DNA of 64,000 nucleotides. Source: Parvimonas sp. oral taxon 110 str. F0139 (GTDB lineage: Bacteria > Bacillota > Clostridia > Tissierellales > Peptoniphilaceae). The notes below the pieces were generated by a model. That model had not been told where the DNA came from. It saw nothing but the letters and a program-made list of their open reading frames with translations, and made no database searches. The stretch is from NCBI RefSeq assembly GCF_000214475.1, contig NZ_AFII01000001.1, positions 1 to 64,000 on the forward strand, read 5' to 3'. Made by a program: the position numbers and the translations under genes. Positions 39,914-50,134 of this stretch are shown one piece after another (within the stretch, counting starts at the first letter, position 1; every line of letters starts with the position of its first letter).

Positions 39914-40792
39914 TTGACGGAATTAAAATATATTAGTGATAAAAAAATTAGATGTGATGTTTTTTTATCTGAAAAAATTTCTAATTTATCAAGGACTTCA
40001 ATTCAAAAATTGATAAAAGAGAAATTAGTTTTTGTTAATGGGAAAAATATAAAGCCTAATGTAATTTTAGAAATAGGAGATGAAATTACAGTTTCTATTC
40101 CCGATAAAAAAGAAATTACATTGGTCGCGGAAGATATAGCTTTAGATATTGTATATGAAGATGATTATATTATAATTATAAATAAACCTAGAAATATGGT
40201 TGTTCATCCGGCTGCAGGCAATGAAGCACATACTTTGGTTAATGCTCTTTTAAATCATTGTAAATTATCAATGATTAATTCCGAAAGACCTGGGATTGTT
40301 CACAGACTTGATAAGGATACAACAGGTCTTATAGTCTGTGCAAAGGACGATGAAACACATCTAAAATTAGTTGAAATGTTTTCTAATAGAGAAATTAATA
40401 AAAAATATTTGGCAATCTGTAATGGAAGTTTTTCGAAAGAAAATGGATTTATAGATAAGCCTATTGGTAGAGATGAAAAAGATAGAAAAAAGATGAGCGT
40501 AAAAAGCAAATCAGGAAAAGAAGCTCTTACAGAATACAATATTTTAACTTCAAATTTAAAATACTCTTTAGTTGATGTAACTCTTCATACTGGTCGAACT
40601 CATCAGATAAGAGTTCATTTTAGTAGCCTTAATCATCCTATAGTAGGGGATAAAACTTATGGAAACAAAAATGAAAAGATAAAAGCAAATGGACAGATGT
40701 TACATTCTTATTATCTTGAGTTTTTGCATCCAATTACAGAGGAAAATTTAAGTTTTACCGTTTTACCTGATGATTATTTTTTAGTATTTTAA
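39914..40792 (+). CDS. RluA/RluD-family pseudouridine synthase
   Basis: 292 residues from TTG 39914 (GGAGAG upstream). An N-terminal S4 domain (SRTSIQKLIKEKLVFVNG) is followed by the synthase with catalytic Asp in IVHRLDKDTTGL and the family motif LHTGRTHQIRVHF. It probably modifies 23S rRNA in the cytoplasm. Target sites cannot be told from sequence. Confidence 0.94.
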   Translation: MTELKYISDKKIRCDVFLSEKISNLSRTSIQKLIKEKLVFVNGKNIKPNVILEIGDEITVSIPDKKEITLVAEDIALDIVYEDDYIIIINKPRNMVVHPAAGNEAHTLVNALLNHCKLSMINSERPGIVHRLDKDTTGLIVCAKDDETHLKLVEMFSNREINKKYLAICNGSFSKENGFIDKPIGRDEKDRKKMSVKSKSGKEALTEYNILTSNLKYSLVDVTLHTGRTHQIRVHFSSLNHPIVGDKTYGNKNEKIKANGQMLHSYYLEFLHPITEENLSFTVLPDDYFLVF

Positions 40793-40826
40793 ATAAAACA
40801 GGGTTGGAATTTAATGAGGAGTTATT

Positions 40827-41945
40827 ATGCAAAGCAAAAGATTAATTTTTAGAAAATTCAATTTAGATGATATAGATGATGTTTTTGAGTTTGGAAATGA
40901 TGATGAAACTTGTAAATTTGTTACTTGGGATAAGCATAAAAATATTCTAGAATCTGAAAAAGTAATTACAGATTATTTTATGAAAAATAATTATTGTTTT
41001 GCAATCGTTGAAAAAATTTCCAATAAATGTATCGGTTCTTTTGAATTTAAAACGGATATAAAAAATAATTCCTTATCTTTAGGATATGTTTTAAATAAAA
41101 CTTTTTGGAACAAAGGTTATATGACTGAGACTTTGAATTTTATGCTTGACTATGCTTTTAATACCTTAAAAGTTAATAGAGTTTGTGCAGTTCATATTAA
41201 AGAAAATATTGCTTCAGGAAAAGTTATGGAAAAATGCGGGCTTAAAGTTGAGGGCGAATTTGAAGATGAGGAATTTTTAAAAGGAAGATATATAACCTTA
41301 ATACATAGAGCAATTTTAAGAAGAAATTATTTAAAAGGAGAAAAGAGAATGAAACAATTAGAAATGCCTAAAAATGGAGAAAAAGTTTATATAATGAAAA
41401 CAAATGTAGGAGAAATTTCTCTAAGATTATTTAATGAAGTTGCTCCTAAGGCTTGTGAAAATTTTATTACATTGGCTAAAAGAGGATATTATAATGGAGT
41501 TATTTTCCATAGGGTTATTAGAGATTTTATGATTCAAGGTGGAGATCCAACAGGTACTGGAATGGGTGGAGAAAGTATTTGGGGAGAATCCTTTGAAGAT
41601 GAATTCGATGGTAATTTTAGAAATTATAGAGGTGCTTTGTCAATGGCAAATGCTGGACCAAATACAAATGGAAGTCAATTTTTTATAGTTCAAAATAGTA
41701 AAATTTCTGATGATTATGTAAATTATTTGAAAAATTCAGATAAAAAAGTTTATCCTGATGAAGTTGTTGAAACTTATGAAAAAAATGGTGGAGCTTTTTG
41801 GTTAGATTTTAAGCATACTGTTTTTGGACAAGTGTTTAAAGGAATGGAAGTAGTTGATGAGATAGCAAATACATACTGTTCAAATGATAAACCGGTAGAA
41901 GATATTGTAATTTTATCAATTGAAGAAAAAGTTTTTGAGGGTTAA
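40827..41945 (+). CDS. GNAT acetyltransferase running in frame into a cyclophilin
   Basis: One open frame of 372 codons. Residues 1-170 form a RimJ/RimL-type GNAT acetyltransferase ([20 protein letters not shown] is the acetyl-CoA loop; [16 protein letters not shown] the C-terminal motif). From residue 175 a complete cyclophilin follows. A perfect ribosome binding site (AAGGAG) and an ATG sit at the junction, so the two may normally be separate genes. Deleting one T at about 41330 would give a TAA stop right after the GNAT domain (RRNY-stop). Confidence 0.75.
   Translation: MQSKRLIFRKFNLDDIDDVFEFGNDDETCKFVTWDKHKNILESEKVITDYFMKNNYCFAIVEKISNKCIGSFEFKTDIKNNSLSLGYVLNKTFWNKGYMTETLNFMLDYAFNTLKVNRVCAVHIKENIASGKVMEKCGLKVEGEFEDEEFLKGRYITLIHRAILRRNYLKGEKRMKQLEMPKNGEKVYIMKTNVGEISLRLFNEVAPKACENFITLAKRGYYNGVIFHRVIRDFMIQGGDPTGTGMGGESIWGESFEDEFDGNFRNYRGALSMANAGPNTNGSQFFIVQNSKISDDYVNYLKNSDKKVYPDEVVETYEKNGGAFWLDFKHTVFGQVFKGMEVVDEIANTYCSNDKPVEDIVILSIEEKVFEG
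41349..41945 (+). CDS. Peptidyl-prolyl cis-trans isomerase, cyclophilin type
   Basis: 198 residues from ATG 41349 (AAGGAG eight bases upstream). Active-site motifs: [37 protein letters not shown] and [18 protein letters not shown] 35-residue insertion before HTVFGQV is common in Firmicutes cyclophilins. It has no signal peptide, so it is cytoplasmic. It is in frame with the upstream acetyltransferase (see that entry). Confidence 0.88.
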   Translation: MKQLEMPKNGEKVYIMKTNVGEISLRLFNEVAPKACENFITLAKRGYYNGVIFHRVIRDFMIQGGDPTGTGMGGESIWGESFEDEFDGNFRNYRGALSMANAGPNTNGSQFFIVQNSKISDDYVNYLKNSDKKVYPDEVVETYEKNGGAFWLDFKHTVFGQVFKGMEVVDEIANTYCSNDKPVEDIVILSIEEKVFEG

Positions 41946-41947
41946 TT

Positions 41948-42559
41948 ATGCATCAATATAAAGGTAAATTAATTTTACATACAGGTAGTATGTTCTCGGG
42001 AAAGACTTCAAGTTTATGGAAAGACTTAAATAGATTTGAAATTGCAAAATATGAAACTGTAGTCTTTAAGCCAAAGTTTGATAATAGATATGCAGATAAA
42101 GAAATAGTTACTCATGATAATAATAAAATGAGAGCTATTCCGGTTGAAAATATTGATGAAATTATAGAATATATGAAGACGAGTACTGCAAGTATTATAG
42201 GAATTGATGAAGTACAATTCATCAAGGGAGATATTAATAAGATTGTTGAAACTTTAAATTTATTTTTAGAAAATGAATTTACAGTCATATTAGCTGGTCT
42301 TGATATGGACTTTAAAGCTGAACCTTTTGAGTTAGTAAAAGAGTTGATGCCACGAGCTGATTATCTATATAAACACCATGCAGTTTGTGCAAATTGTGGT
42401 GTTGATGCTTGGGTTAGTTACAGAAAAACACATGATGATGAAAGAATAAAACTTGGGGCTGCAGAAAGTTATGAGCCACTTTGTAGAAAATGTTATTATG
42501 AAAAAGAAAAAATCAGAAAGCAAATGGAAAATCAATTAAGTATGTTAGAAGATGAGTAA
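41948..42559 (+). CDS. tdk: Thymidine kinase
   Basis: 203 residues. P-loop GSMFSGKTSSLWKDL, Walker B IIGIDEVQFI and a structural zinc site (CANCG...CRKC). It salvages thymidine to dTMP with ATP. Two bases after the cyclophilin stop, so cotranscribed. Confidence 0.94.
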   Translation: MHQYKGKLILHTGSMFSGKTSSLWKDLNRFEIAKYETVVFKPKFDNRYADKEIVTHDNNKMRAIPVENIDEIIEYMKTSTASIIGIDEVQFIKGDINKIVETLNLFLENEFTVILAGLDMDFKAEPFELVKELMPRADYLYKHHAVCANCGVDAWVSYRKTHDDERIKLGAAESYEPLCRKCYYEKEKIRKQMENQLSMLEDE

Positions 42560-42566
42560 ATTATAC

Positions 42567-42595
42567 TTGCTTTATTCTTTTAGATATGTTATAGT
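42567..42595 (+). promoter_or_regulatory. Cold shock gene promoter
   Basis: TTGCTT at 42567-42572 and TATAGT at 42590-42595, 17-nt spacer, followed by a leader of about 50 nt. Confidence 0.65.
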
Positions 42596-42652
42596 ATGAA
42601 GGTAGTAATAATTTACTACATATTTCCTATAGTATTGGAGGATTAAAAGGAT

Positions 42653-42853
42653 ATGAAAGGAACTGTAAAATGGTTCAATGCAGCTAAAGGATTTGGATTT
42701 ATTTCTACTGAAGATGGAGAAGATGTATTTGTACATTATTCAGCATTAGAAGAAACTGGTGAATTTAGAACTTTAGATGAAGGACAAGCTGTTGAATTCG
42801 AAATAGTTGAAGGCGCTAAAGGTCCTCAAGCTTCTGGTGTTGTTAAGTTATAA
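42653..42853 (+). CDS. Cold shock protein, CspA family
   Basis: 66 residues. RNP1 KGFGFIS and RNP2 VFVHYSAL on a five-strand OB fold starting [15 protein letters not shown]. Single-stranded nucleic acid chaperone. AGGAGG upstream and its own promoter and terminator. Confidence 0.96.
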   Translation: MKGTVKWFNAAKGFGFISTEDGEDVFVHYSALEETGEFRTLDEGQAVEFEIVEGAKGPQASGVVKL

Positions 42854-42928
42854 GATTGTTTTTTCTTAAATGGAAATTCAATTTAAACATACTTCAGTAT
42901 GTTATGATATTAATATTAATCAAGAAGT

Positions 42929-42955
42929 AAAATCTCCTTTTTAGGAGATTTTTTA
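42929..42955 (+). terminator. Terminator of the cold shock gene
   Basis: AAAATCTCC-TTTTT-AGGAGATTTTTT. Confidence 0.85.
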
Positions 42956-42977
42956 AATTTAACTAAAAGGAAATTTT

Positions 42978-43544
42978 ATGAGTAAAAAATTAGATGAAAT
43001 GAGTTTAGAGGAATTATGGGAAATTTTTCCTATATTTCTAGTTGAACATAATGATGAATGGAAAACTTGGTATGAAGATGAAAAATTAAATATTTTATCT
43101 TTAATTTCAAACGAAAAAATTTACAGAATTTCACATATAGGAAGTACATATATTCCTACAATATGTGCAAAAAATATTGTGGATATTCTTTTAGAGATTA
43201 ATGATAATGAAGATTTTAAGTTTGTAAAAGAGATATTATTAAAAAATAATTGGCTTTGTATGAGTGAAGATGAAAAGAGAATATCTATGAATAAAGGATA
43301 TACTGAAAAAGGATTTTCTAAAAAAGTATTTCATTTGCATATAAGATTAGCTGGAGATAATGATGAGTTGTATTTTAGAGACTATTTATTTGAAAATTCT
43401 GAAATTGCAAAAGAGTATGAAAGATTAAAATTATCTCTGTGGAAAAAATTTGAACATAATCGAGATGCTTATACAGAATCAAAAGGAGAATTTATTAAAA
43501 AATATACTGAGATTGCAAAGAAAAAATATAGAAAAAGATATTAA
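42978..43544 (+). CDS. GrpB/UPF0157-family protein
   Basis: 188 residues, a nucleotidyltransferase-like fold. ISHIGSTYIPTICAKNIVDIL is the family signature. The His-rich strand VFHLHIRL and FRDYLFENSEIAKEYERLK also match GrpB proteins. No proven activity; some members are fused to dephospho-CoA kinase. Monocistronic between two promoters. Confidence 0.88.
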   Translation: MSKKLDEMSLEELWEIFPIFLVEHNDEWKTWYEDEKLNILSLISNEKIYRISHIGSTYIPTICAKNIVDILLEINDNEDFKFVKEILLKNNWLCMSEDEKRISMNKGYTEKGFSKKVFHLHIRLAGDNDELYFRDYLFENSEIAKEYERLKLSLWKKFEHNRDAYTESKGEFIKKYTEIAKKKYRKRY

Positions 43545-43552
43545 TTTATCAA

Positions 43553-43581
43553 TTGATTTCTTTAAATTTTTAGTATATAAT
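43553..43581 (+). promoter_or_regulatory. hslO promoter
   Basis: TTGATT at 43553-43558 and TATAAT at 43576-43581, 17-nt spacer. Confidence 0.75.
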
Positions 43582-43612
43582 CTTTATATAAAATTAATGT
43601 TAAGGAGTCTTT

Positions 43613-44497
43613 ATGGCAAAAATATTAAGATGTATTGATGAGCATAATTCTATGAGATTTTTCTTAGCTTTTACAGATGATATAGTAAAAGATTTTGAAA
43701 AATTACAAAAGAGTTCTATAAGTGCAAATATTGAAATGGGAAAAGTATTAACGATGAATGCTTTACTTTATTCCGATTTGAAAAATGATACTGATTCAAT
43801 TGATTTAAAATTAAAAACTAATGGTGAATGTGGTCTTATAATTTCAAAATTATACAATAATTCTTATATAACAGGATATTTGGAAAATAAAAATATAAGT
43901 AAATATGATAAAATATATGAAAAAGGAAAATCTTCAAAAGATTTTATAGGGGATAAAGGAATACTTGTTTTGATAAAGGATTTAGGTCTTAAAGCTCCAT
44001 ATGTAGGACAAACAAGTATAATTTCTTCTGATATTAGTGAAAATTTTACTAATTATTTCAGTGCATCTAATCAAACTGTTACTTCTATTGATTTACAAGT
44101 AAAAAAAGTTGAAGATGATTATATTTCTTTTGGATTTATGATGGAACTTTTGCCGAACTATACTGAAAAAGATTTATCACAATTTACTATCTATTCAGAT
44201 ATGTTTAAAACTGAATTAGATAATTATTTAGCTTCAAAAACTGATGATATGAGTTTTTATGACTATATTGTTTCTATTTTGAAAATTTTTAATATTAGAA
44301 TTATTGAAGAAAAAATTATTCATTACAGATGTAATTGTAGTGATGAAAAAATAGATAATATGTTGTTGGGTCTAGGCAAAAAAGAGCTTAATGATATAAT
44401 TGAAGACGGGAAAGACATAGAAATTTCTTGTAATTTCTGCGGTAAGAAGTACAAAAAAAGTATTGAACATATAAAAAATTTATTAAATAAACTTTAG
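43613..44497 (+). CDS. hslO: Redox-regulated chaperone Hsp33
   Basis: 294 residues. The C-terminal zinc redox switch CNCSDEK...CNFC has the four Cys needed; upstream is the holdase domain (GKSSKDFIGDKGILVLIKDL, YVGQTSIISSDISENFTNYF). It becomes active on oxidation and prevents aggregation of unfolded proteins. AAGGAG upstream. Probably cotranscribed with the MATE gene 9 nt downstream. Confidence 0.94.
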   Translation: MAKILRCIDEHNSMRFFLAFTDDIVKDFEKLQKSSISANIEMGKVLTMNALLYSDLKNDTDSIDLKLKTNGECGLIISKLYNNSYITGYLENKNISKYDKIYEKGKSSKDFIGDKGILVLIKDLGLKAPYVGQTSIISSDISENFTNYFSASNQTVTSIDLQVKKVEDDYISFGFMMELLPNYTEKDLSQFTIYSDMFKTELDNYLASKTDDMSFYDYIVSILKIFNIRIIEEKIIHYRCNCSDEKIDNMLLGLGKKELNDIIEDGKDIEISCNFCGKKYKKSIEHIKNLLNKL

Positions 44498-44506
44498 GAA
44501 TTATTT

Positions 44507-45859
44507 ATGAAAAAAATAAATTTATTAGATAATAGAATCTATAGAAATTTAGTAATGATGTCTATTCCAATAATGACAACTTCATTTATTCAGATGTCTT
44601 ACACTTTAATGGATACATTTTGGGTTGGAAAACTTGGAACTGAAGCGATTGCTGGAGTAGGCATTGTCTCATTTATTATGTGGTTTGCGAATTCTTTGGT
44701 TCTAGTTTCAAAAACAGGAATAGAGATTGGAGTTGCCTATAGTGTAGGTTCTAGGGACGATAAGCAATTTAGAAAATATATTGATACATCTGTTGCCATA
44801 AATTTATTTATGTCAATAACATTTGGATTATTGGTATATTTTTTTAGACTTGATATAATTAAATTTTTCAATATAAAAAGTGAATTGGTAATTTCACTAG
44901 CGAATAGCTATTTAAAAATTGTTATTTTAGGACTTCCTTTTACTTTTTTAAATCCACTATTTTCGGGAGTTTTCAATGGTTCAGCAAATAGTAAAGTTCC
45001 TTTTATTGCTAACTCAATTGGACTTATAATAAATATAGTTTTAGATCCAATTTTAATTTATGGATATTTTGGACTACCAGAATTTGGAGTTAGTGGTGCA
45101 GCTATTGCTACAACATTATCTCAAATTATTGTTACATTTATTTTTATAATTTTCTCAATTTTAGATGGAAAAATTTTAAAAGGCATTAATTTAGTTAAGA
45201 ATTTTAACAATGCAACTTTTAAAGAAGTTTTAAGACTTGGTGTTCCAAATGCTTTTAAATCTTGTATATTTGCATTTATTTCAACTATTTTACTAAGAAT
45301 AATAGCAAATTGGGGAGAAAATGCGGTTGCAGCAGAAAATGTTGCTGTACAGATTGAAGCTATAAACTGGATGACTGTTGAAGGGTTTTCAATAGCTCTT
45401 TGTGCTTTAATAGCACAAAATTTTGGTGCAAAAAATTATGATAATATAGCTTCTGGTTATAAAAAAGGACTTAAAATAATTTTATGGATTGGTGTTTTCT
45501 GCTCATTCTTCTTATTCTTCTCATCAGATTATATAATTAGATTATTTATAAGAGATGATGTAGATACTATTAGAATGGGTGTTAGTTATCTGAAAGTTTT
45601 AGCGTTTTCAGAGATATTTTTAGCTCTTGAAATTGGAATTTCAGGAATGTTTAATGGGCTGAAAAATACTAAAACTCCAACTATAATAAGTACTTTTTCA
45701 AATGCATTGAGAATTCCGCTTGCTTATTTAGTTTTGCTTTTAAAATTAGATATAACTTATATTTGGGCTGTAATATCTTTTTGTACTTTTTTAAAGGGAA
45801 TACTAAATTATATTTTCTTTAAGAAATTTATTAGAGAAAACTTTGATTTTAAGTTATAA
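44507..45859 (+). CDS. MATE-family efflux transporter
   Basis: 450 residues with twelve membrane segments. MSIPIMTTSFIQMSYTLMDT begins TM1 and GLPFTFLNPLFSGVFNGSAN and LGVPNAFKSCIFAFIS mark the two MatE halves. Na+- or H+-coupled drug/metabolite exporter; substrate unknown. Confidence 0.92.
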   Translation: MKKINLLDNRIYRNLVMMSIPIMTTSFIQMSYTLMDTFWVGKLGTEAIAGVGIVSFIMWFANSLVLVSKTGIEIGVAYSVGSRDDKQFRKYIDTSVAINLFMSITFGLLVYFFRLDIIKFFNIKSELVISLANSYLKIVILGLPFTFLNPLFSGVFNGSANSKVPFIANSIGLIINIVLDPILIYGYFGLPEFGVSGAAIATTLSQIIVTFIFIIFSILDGKILKGINLVKNFNNATFKEVLRLGVPNAFKSCIFAFISTILLRIIANWGENAVAAENVAVQIEAINWMTVEGFSIALCALIAQNFGAKNYDNIASGYKKGLKIILWIGVFCSFFLFFSSDYIIRLFIRDDVDTIRMGVSYLKVLAFSEIFLALEIGISGMFNGLKNTKTPTIISTFSNALRIPLAYLVLLLKLDITYIWAVISFCTFLKGILNYIFFKKFIRENFDFKL

Positions 45860-45863
45860 TATA

Positions 45864-45891
45864 TTGAAAAAAATAAAAAATGTGATATCAT
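45864..45891 (+). promoter_or_regulatory. leuS T-box promoter
   Basis: TTGAAA at 45864-45869 and TATCAT at 45886-45891 (16-nt spacer), directly before the T-box leader. Confidence 0.55.
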
Positions 45892-45899
45892 ATCTTTAT

Positions 45900-46112
45900 T
45901 ATATTTATAAAATTTTAGATTGAAAGTAGTAAATATATTCAAATTTTTAGAGAGTTATTGTTTGGTGAAAAATAATATTTTGAAGTATTGAACTTGTTCA
46001 TAAAATGCAAATGCCGTTGATTACGTTATAATCTTAGAGTGAGTTTAATACTAATTAGAGTGGTACCACGGAATTTATACTTTCGTCTCTTTGTGAGGCG
46101 GAAGTTTTTTTT
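45900..46112 (+). promoter_or_regulatory. T-box leader of leuS
   Basis: A stem I region (AGAGAGTTATTGTTTGGTGA with its 3' arm) has a possible Leu specifier CTT in GAACTTGTTC near 45990. The T-box sequence AGAGTGGTACCACGGA follows at about 46057-46072. A perfect 11-bp terminator comes next (ACTTTCGTCTC-tttgt-GAGGCGGAAGT, then Ts) just before the ribosome binding site. Uncharged tRNA-Leu would stabilise the antiterminator and allow leuS expression. Confidence 0.9.
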
Positions 46113-46130
46113 ATGGAATGGAGGAATGTT

Positions 46131-48542
46131 ATGAAAAATTATAATCCAAAAAATATCGAAAAAAAATGGCAAGATATTTGGGATGAAAAGAAGCCTTTTA
46201 AATGTGAAATTAATGATAAAGAAAAATTCTATCCTTTAATAGAATTTCCATATCCTTCTGGTCAAGGACTTCATGTAGGACATCCAAGGCCATATACTGC
46301 AATGGATGTTGTAAGTAGAAAAAGAAGACTTGAAGGGCAAAATGTATTGTTTACAATGGGCTGGGATGCTTTTGGTTTACCAACTGAAAACTATGCGATG
46401 AAAAACAAAATTCATCCGGAAATTGTAACAAAAAATAATATTGCAAACTTTAAAAAACAATTAAAGAGTATTGGATTTTCTTTTGATTGGGATAGAGAAA
46501 TAAATACAACAGATCCTGAGTATTACAAATGGACTCAATGGATTTTTATGAAAATGTTTGAAAAAGGACTTGCATATAAAATGGAAATGCCGATAAACTT
46601 CTGTACTTCTTGTAAAGTAGGTTTATCAAATGAAGAAGTTGTCGGTGGCTGTTGTGAAAGATGTGGTAGTGAAGTTATTCATAAAGTTAAAAATCAATGG
46701 ATGTTAAAAATAACTGAATATGCAGATAGACTTATTGATGACCTTGATGAAGTTGACTTTATTGACAGAGTTAAAACCCAACAAATTAATTGGATTGGTA
46801 GAAGTTATGGGATGGAAGTTAAATTCCAAATCAAAGATATTGATGATACTATTTTGGTATATACTACAAGACCTGATACAATTTTTGGTGCAACTTATAT
46901 GGTTATATCCTGTGAGCATCCATTACTTAAAAAATACGAAGACAGAATAAAGAATAAAGAAGAAATAGAAAAATATATTTTAGAAGTTCAAAAGAAATCT
47001 GAATTTGAAAGAACTGAAATGAATAAAGATAAAACCGGGGTTAAAATTGATGGAATAACAGCAATTAATCCTTGTACTAAAAAAGAAATTCCTGTGTTTA
47101 TTTCTGATTATGTTCTAATGACTTATGGTAGTGGAGCAATTATGGCAGTTCCTGCACATGATACTAGAGATTTTGATTTTGCTAAGAAATTTGGATTAGA
47201 AATAGTTGAAGTTGTTAGTGGTGGAGAAAATGTTCAAGAAAAAGCATATACGGATACTAATAGTGGAATTATGGTTAATTCAGATTTTCTAAATGGACTT
47301 TCAGTTAAAGAAGCCAAAGAAAAGATTTTTGAATATTTATCAAAACTTGGTATTGGAAATAAAAAGACAAACTTTAAACTTCGTGACTGGGTATTTTCAA
47401 GACAAAGATATTGGGGAGAACCGATTCCTTTGGTATATTGTGAAAAATGTGGTTGGGTTGCAATTCCGGAAGAAGAACTACCTTTAAAACTTCCTGAACT
47501 TGAATCATTTGAACCTACAGAAACAGGAGAATCTCCACTTTCAAAAATTGATGAGTTCGTAAATTGTACTTGTCCTAAATGTGGAGGAAAAGCAAAGAGA
47601 GAAACTGATACAATGCCACAATGGGCGGGATCTTCATGGTATTATTTAAGATATATGGATCCACATAATAAAGAAAATCTTGTCGGAAAAGATGCCTTAA
47701 AATATTTCAATCAAGTTGACTGGTATAATGGTGGTATGGAACATACTACATTGCACTTGTTGTATTCAAGATTTTGGCATAAATTTCTTTATGATATAGG
47801 TGTAGTAAATACAAAAGAACCTTATTTAAAAAGAACATCACATGGAATGATTCTTGGAGAAAATGGAGAAAAAATGTCTAAGTCAAGAGGAAATGTTGTA
47901 AATCCAGATGAAATGATTGACAAATATGGGGCAGACGCATTGAGATGTTACGAAATGTTCTTAGGAGATTTTGAAAGAAGTGCGTCTTGGTCTGACGGTG
48001 GAATTAACGGTTGTAGAAAATTCTTAGATAGAGTTTGGAAATTACAAGAAATTACAAATTCATCCGAAGAAATGACAAAATCTTTGGAAAAATCAATCCA
48101 TAAGACAATTAAAAAAGTATCAGAAGATTTTGAAAGTCTTAAATTTAATACTGCAATAGCAGCTCTTATGACTTTGATTAATGAATTTTATTCAGCAAAA
48201 GAAATTTCAAGAGAGGATTTAAGAATATTCTTGATTTTATTAAATCCGGTTTCCCCACATATTACTGAAGAAATATGGCAAGAAATGAATTTTGGTGGAT
48301 ATATCTTTGAACAAACTTGGCCAAAATATGATGAAGCAAAAACAATTGATTCTGAAGTTGAAATGCCTATTCAAATAAATGGAAAAGTTAGAACAACATT
48401 AATGATTCCAAAAGATGCAAAATTTGAAGATTTTAAAGAAGTACTTTATGATAACGAAAATGTTAAAAAATTTATAGAAGGAAAAACTGTTGTAAAAGAA
48501 ATTTTTGTTCCGGGAAAAATTTGTAATATAGTTGTTAAATAG
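46131..48542 (+). CDS. leuS: Leucyl-tRNA synthetase
   Basis: 803 residues. HIGH-type motif [18 protein letters not shown], the CP1 editing domain ([27 protein letters not shown]), zinc-like Cys pairs, [15 protein letters not shown] and a C-terminal RNA-binding domain. Full length and intact. ATG 46131 (GGAGG upstream) is preferred over ATG 46113, which would run through the ribosome binding site. Controlled by the T-box leader. Confidence 0.97.
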   Translation: MKNYNPKNIEKKWQDIWDEKKPFKCEINDKEKFYPLIEFPYPSGQGLHVGHPRPYTAMDVVSRKRRLEGQNVLFTMGWDAFGLPTENYAMKNKIHPEIVTKNNIANFKKQLKSIGFSFDWDREINTTDPEYYKWTQWIFMKMFEKGLAYKMEMPINFCTSCKVGLSNEEVVGGCCERCGSEVIHKVKNQWMLKITEYADRLIDDLDEVDFIDRVKTQQINWIGRSYGMEVKFQIKDIDDTILVYTTRPDTIFGATYMVISCEHPLLKKYEDRIKNKEEIEKYILEVQKKSEFERTEMNKDKTGVKIDGITAINPCTKKEIPVFISDYVLMTYGSGAIMAVPAHDTRDFDFAKKFGLEIVEVVSGGENVQEKAYTDTNSGIMVNSDFLNGLSVKEAKEKIFEYLSKLGIGNKKTNFKLRDWVFSRQRYWGEPIPLVYCEKCGWVAIPEEELPLKLPELESFEPTETGESPLSKIDEFVNCTCPKCGGKAKRETDTMPQWAGSSWYYLRYMDPHNKENLVGKDALKYFNQVDWYNGGMEHTTLHLLYSRFWHKFLYDIGVVNTKEPYLKRTSHGMILGENGEKMSKSRGNVVNPDEMIDKYGADALRCYEMFLGDFERSASWSDGGINGCRKFLDRVWKLQEITNSSEEMTKSLEKSIHKTIKKVSEDFESLKFNTAIAALMTLINEFYSAKEISREDLRIFLILLNPVSPHITEEIWQEMNFGGYIFEQTWPKYDEAKTIDSEVEMPIQINGKVRTTLMIPKDAKFEDFKEVLYDNENVKKFIEGKTVVKEIFVPGKICNIVVK

Positions 48543-48550
48543 TATTGAAA

Positions 48551-48583
48551 GAAAGATATGTATTTAATTGCATATCTTTTTTT
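48551..48583 (+). terminator. Terminator of leuS
   Basis: AAAGATATG-tatttaatt-GCATATCTTTTTTT. Confidence 0.85.
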
Positions 48584-48646
48584 GTTATAATTTATGTAAT
48601 ATAATTGATATGATTAAAAATTTTATTTAATCAAGGAGGTTTGAAA

Positions 48647-49204
48647 GTGAAGTATAAAATAAATATAGATATACCGGAATTGGATTTAGAACTTCAGGAT
48701 GATGAATGGAATAAGGAATATATTGATCACAATAGACTAATTGTCAGAGCAATTGTTGTTGATGACTCAAATTATTTTTACTTTGTTAGAGTTCATAGAG
48801 ATGATGACTTTGGGAAAGCTACTCTTATTGAAACTGCAGGTGGTGGAGTTGAATTAAATGAAAATTTAGAATCTGCTCTCAGAAGAGAACTAAAGGAAGA
48901 ATTAGGAGTAGAAGTTGAAATTATTTGTAGAATAGGAGTTGTAAGTGACTATTATAACCTTATCCATAGACATAATATTAATAATTACTATTTTTGTAAA
49001 ATAGAATCGTTTGGAGATAGGAATTTGACAATTGAAGAAATTGAGAGTTTTAAATTATCAACACTTAAATTGACATTTGAATGTGCTATAAAGGAGTATA
49101 AAAAATGTTCAAATACAAAATTGGGGAAGCTTATTTTGAATAGAGAGATACCCGTTTTAAATTATGTAAAAGAAATTTTAAATATATATAAATGTTTTGA
49201 TTAA
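48647..49204 (+). CDS. NUDIX hydrolase
   Basis: About 185 residues. The Nudix box GGVELNENLESALRRELKEE followed by LGV fits G-x5-E-x7-REUxEExGU. It hydrolyses a nucleoside diphosphate linked to an unknown group. GTG 48647 is favoured because AAGGAGGT ends at 48640; TTG 48641 would abut it. Confidence 0.9.
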   Translation: MKYKINIDIPELDLELQDDEWNKEYIDHNRLIVRAIVVDDSNYFYFVRVHRDDDFGKATLIETAGGGVELNENLESALRRELKEELGVEVEIICRIGVVSDYYNLIHRHNINNYYFCKIESFGDRNLTIEEIESFKLSTLKLTFECAIKEYKKCSNTKLGKLILNREIPVLNYVKEILNIYKCFD

Positions 49205-49301
49205 TTGAAAAATTAATTAAATTTCGTAGACTTGTTTTTTTGTATATTTTTGGATTTTATGGTAAAATATTAAATATAATTAATAAGATGTGAGGTGTTT
49301 T

Positions 49302-50126
49302 ATGAATAATAAAGTTGCATTGGTTATTGAAGGCGGAGCAATGAGAGGAGCTTTTTTAAAAGGAGTTTTAGATTGCTTTAAAGAAAATGAAATTAAATTT
49401 CCATATATTGTAGGAGTATCTGCAGGAGCTATTACAGGCTTTGAATTTTTTAGTGGAATAGAGTTTGATGTTAATAAATTGTTTCAAGAGTTTTTGAAAA
49501 ATATGGAATTATTAAAGAATTCTTCTGAGCCTATTGATTTGAAATCAACAGTTAATAGTATTTTCAATTTTCCTGAATTTGATAAAAGTTTAGATGGAGA
49601 TTTTGAAGCAGGGGTAACTTCTTTGATTGATGGCAGTTATAAATTCTTTTCAGCAAAAGATGCAAAAAACACTTCAGATATGGTTGATAAGATAATAGCT
49701 TCATCTTCTCTTCCAGATATGGCAAAATTTGTAGTGATTGATGGAATTCCTTATTTTGATGGAGGAATGTTTAATAGCAATCCACTTGAAAGAGCAATTG
49801 AAAAAGGTTATGAAAAGTACGTAATTTTACTAACTAGAAATAGAGGTTATAGAAGAGAGGATTCTGATGTTAGTGATAGAGTAAAGTATGCTTATAAAGA
49901 TTATCCTAAATTTATTGAATCAATGAAAAATGAAAAATATAAATATAACGAAACTATGGATTTAGTAGATAAACTAGAAGCAGAAGATAAAGCATTAGTT
50001 TTTGCACCTATTAATCCTTTAAAATTTAAGTCGTTTACAACTAATATGCAAGATGTTGTAGATTTATATAAGGAAGGATATATGATTGCAAGTCAAAGTA
50101 TTGAAAATGTTAAAAAATTTGTTTAG
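49302..50126 (+). CDS. Patatin-like phospholipase/acylhydrolase
   Basis: 274 residues. Oxyanion loop EGGAMRGAFLKGVLD, nucleophile IVGVSAGAITG (GxSxG), and the catalytic Asp in YFDGGMFNSNP. Ser-Asp dyad lipase of the patatin family, of the RssA/YjjU type; no signal peptide. ATG 49302 follows GAGGTG. It is the first gene of a compact run to 52403. Confidence 0.92.
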   Translation: MNNKVALVIEGGAMRGAFLKGVLDCFKENEIKFPYIVGVSAGAITGFEFFSGIEFDVNKLFQEFLKNMELLKNSSEPIDLKSTVNSIFNFPEFDKSLDGDFEAGVTSLIDGSYKFFSAKDAKNTSDMVDKIIASSSLPDMAKFVVIDGIPYFDGGMFNSNPLERAIEKGYEKYVILLTRNRGYRREDSDVSDRVKYAYKDYPKFIESMKNEKYKYNETMDLVDKLEAEDKALVFAPINPLKFKSFTTNMQDVVDLYKEGYMIASQSIENVKKFV

Positions 50127-50134
50127 GAGTTATA

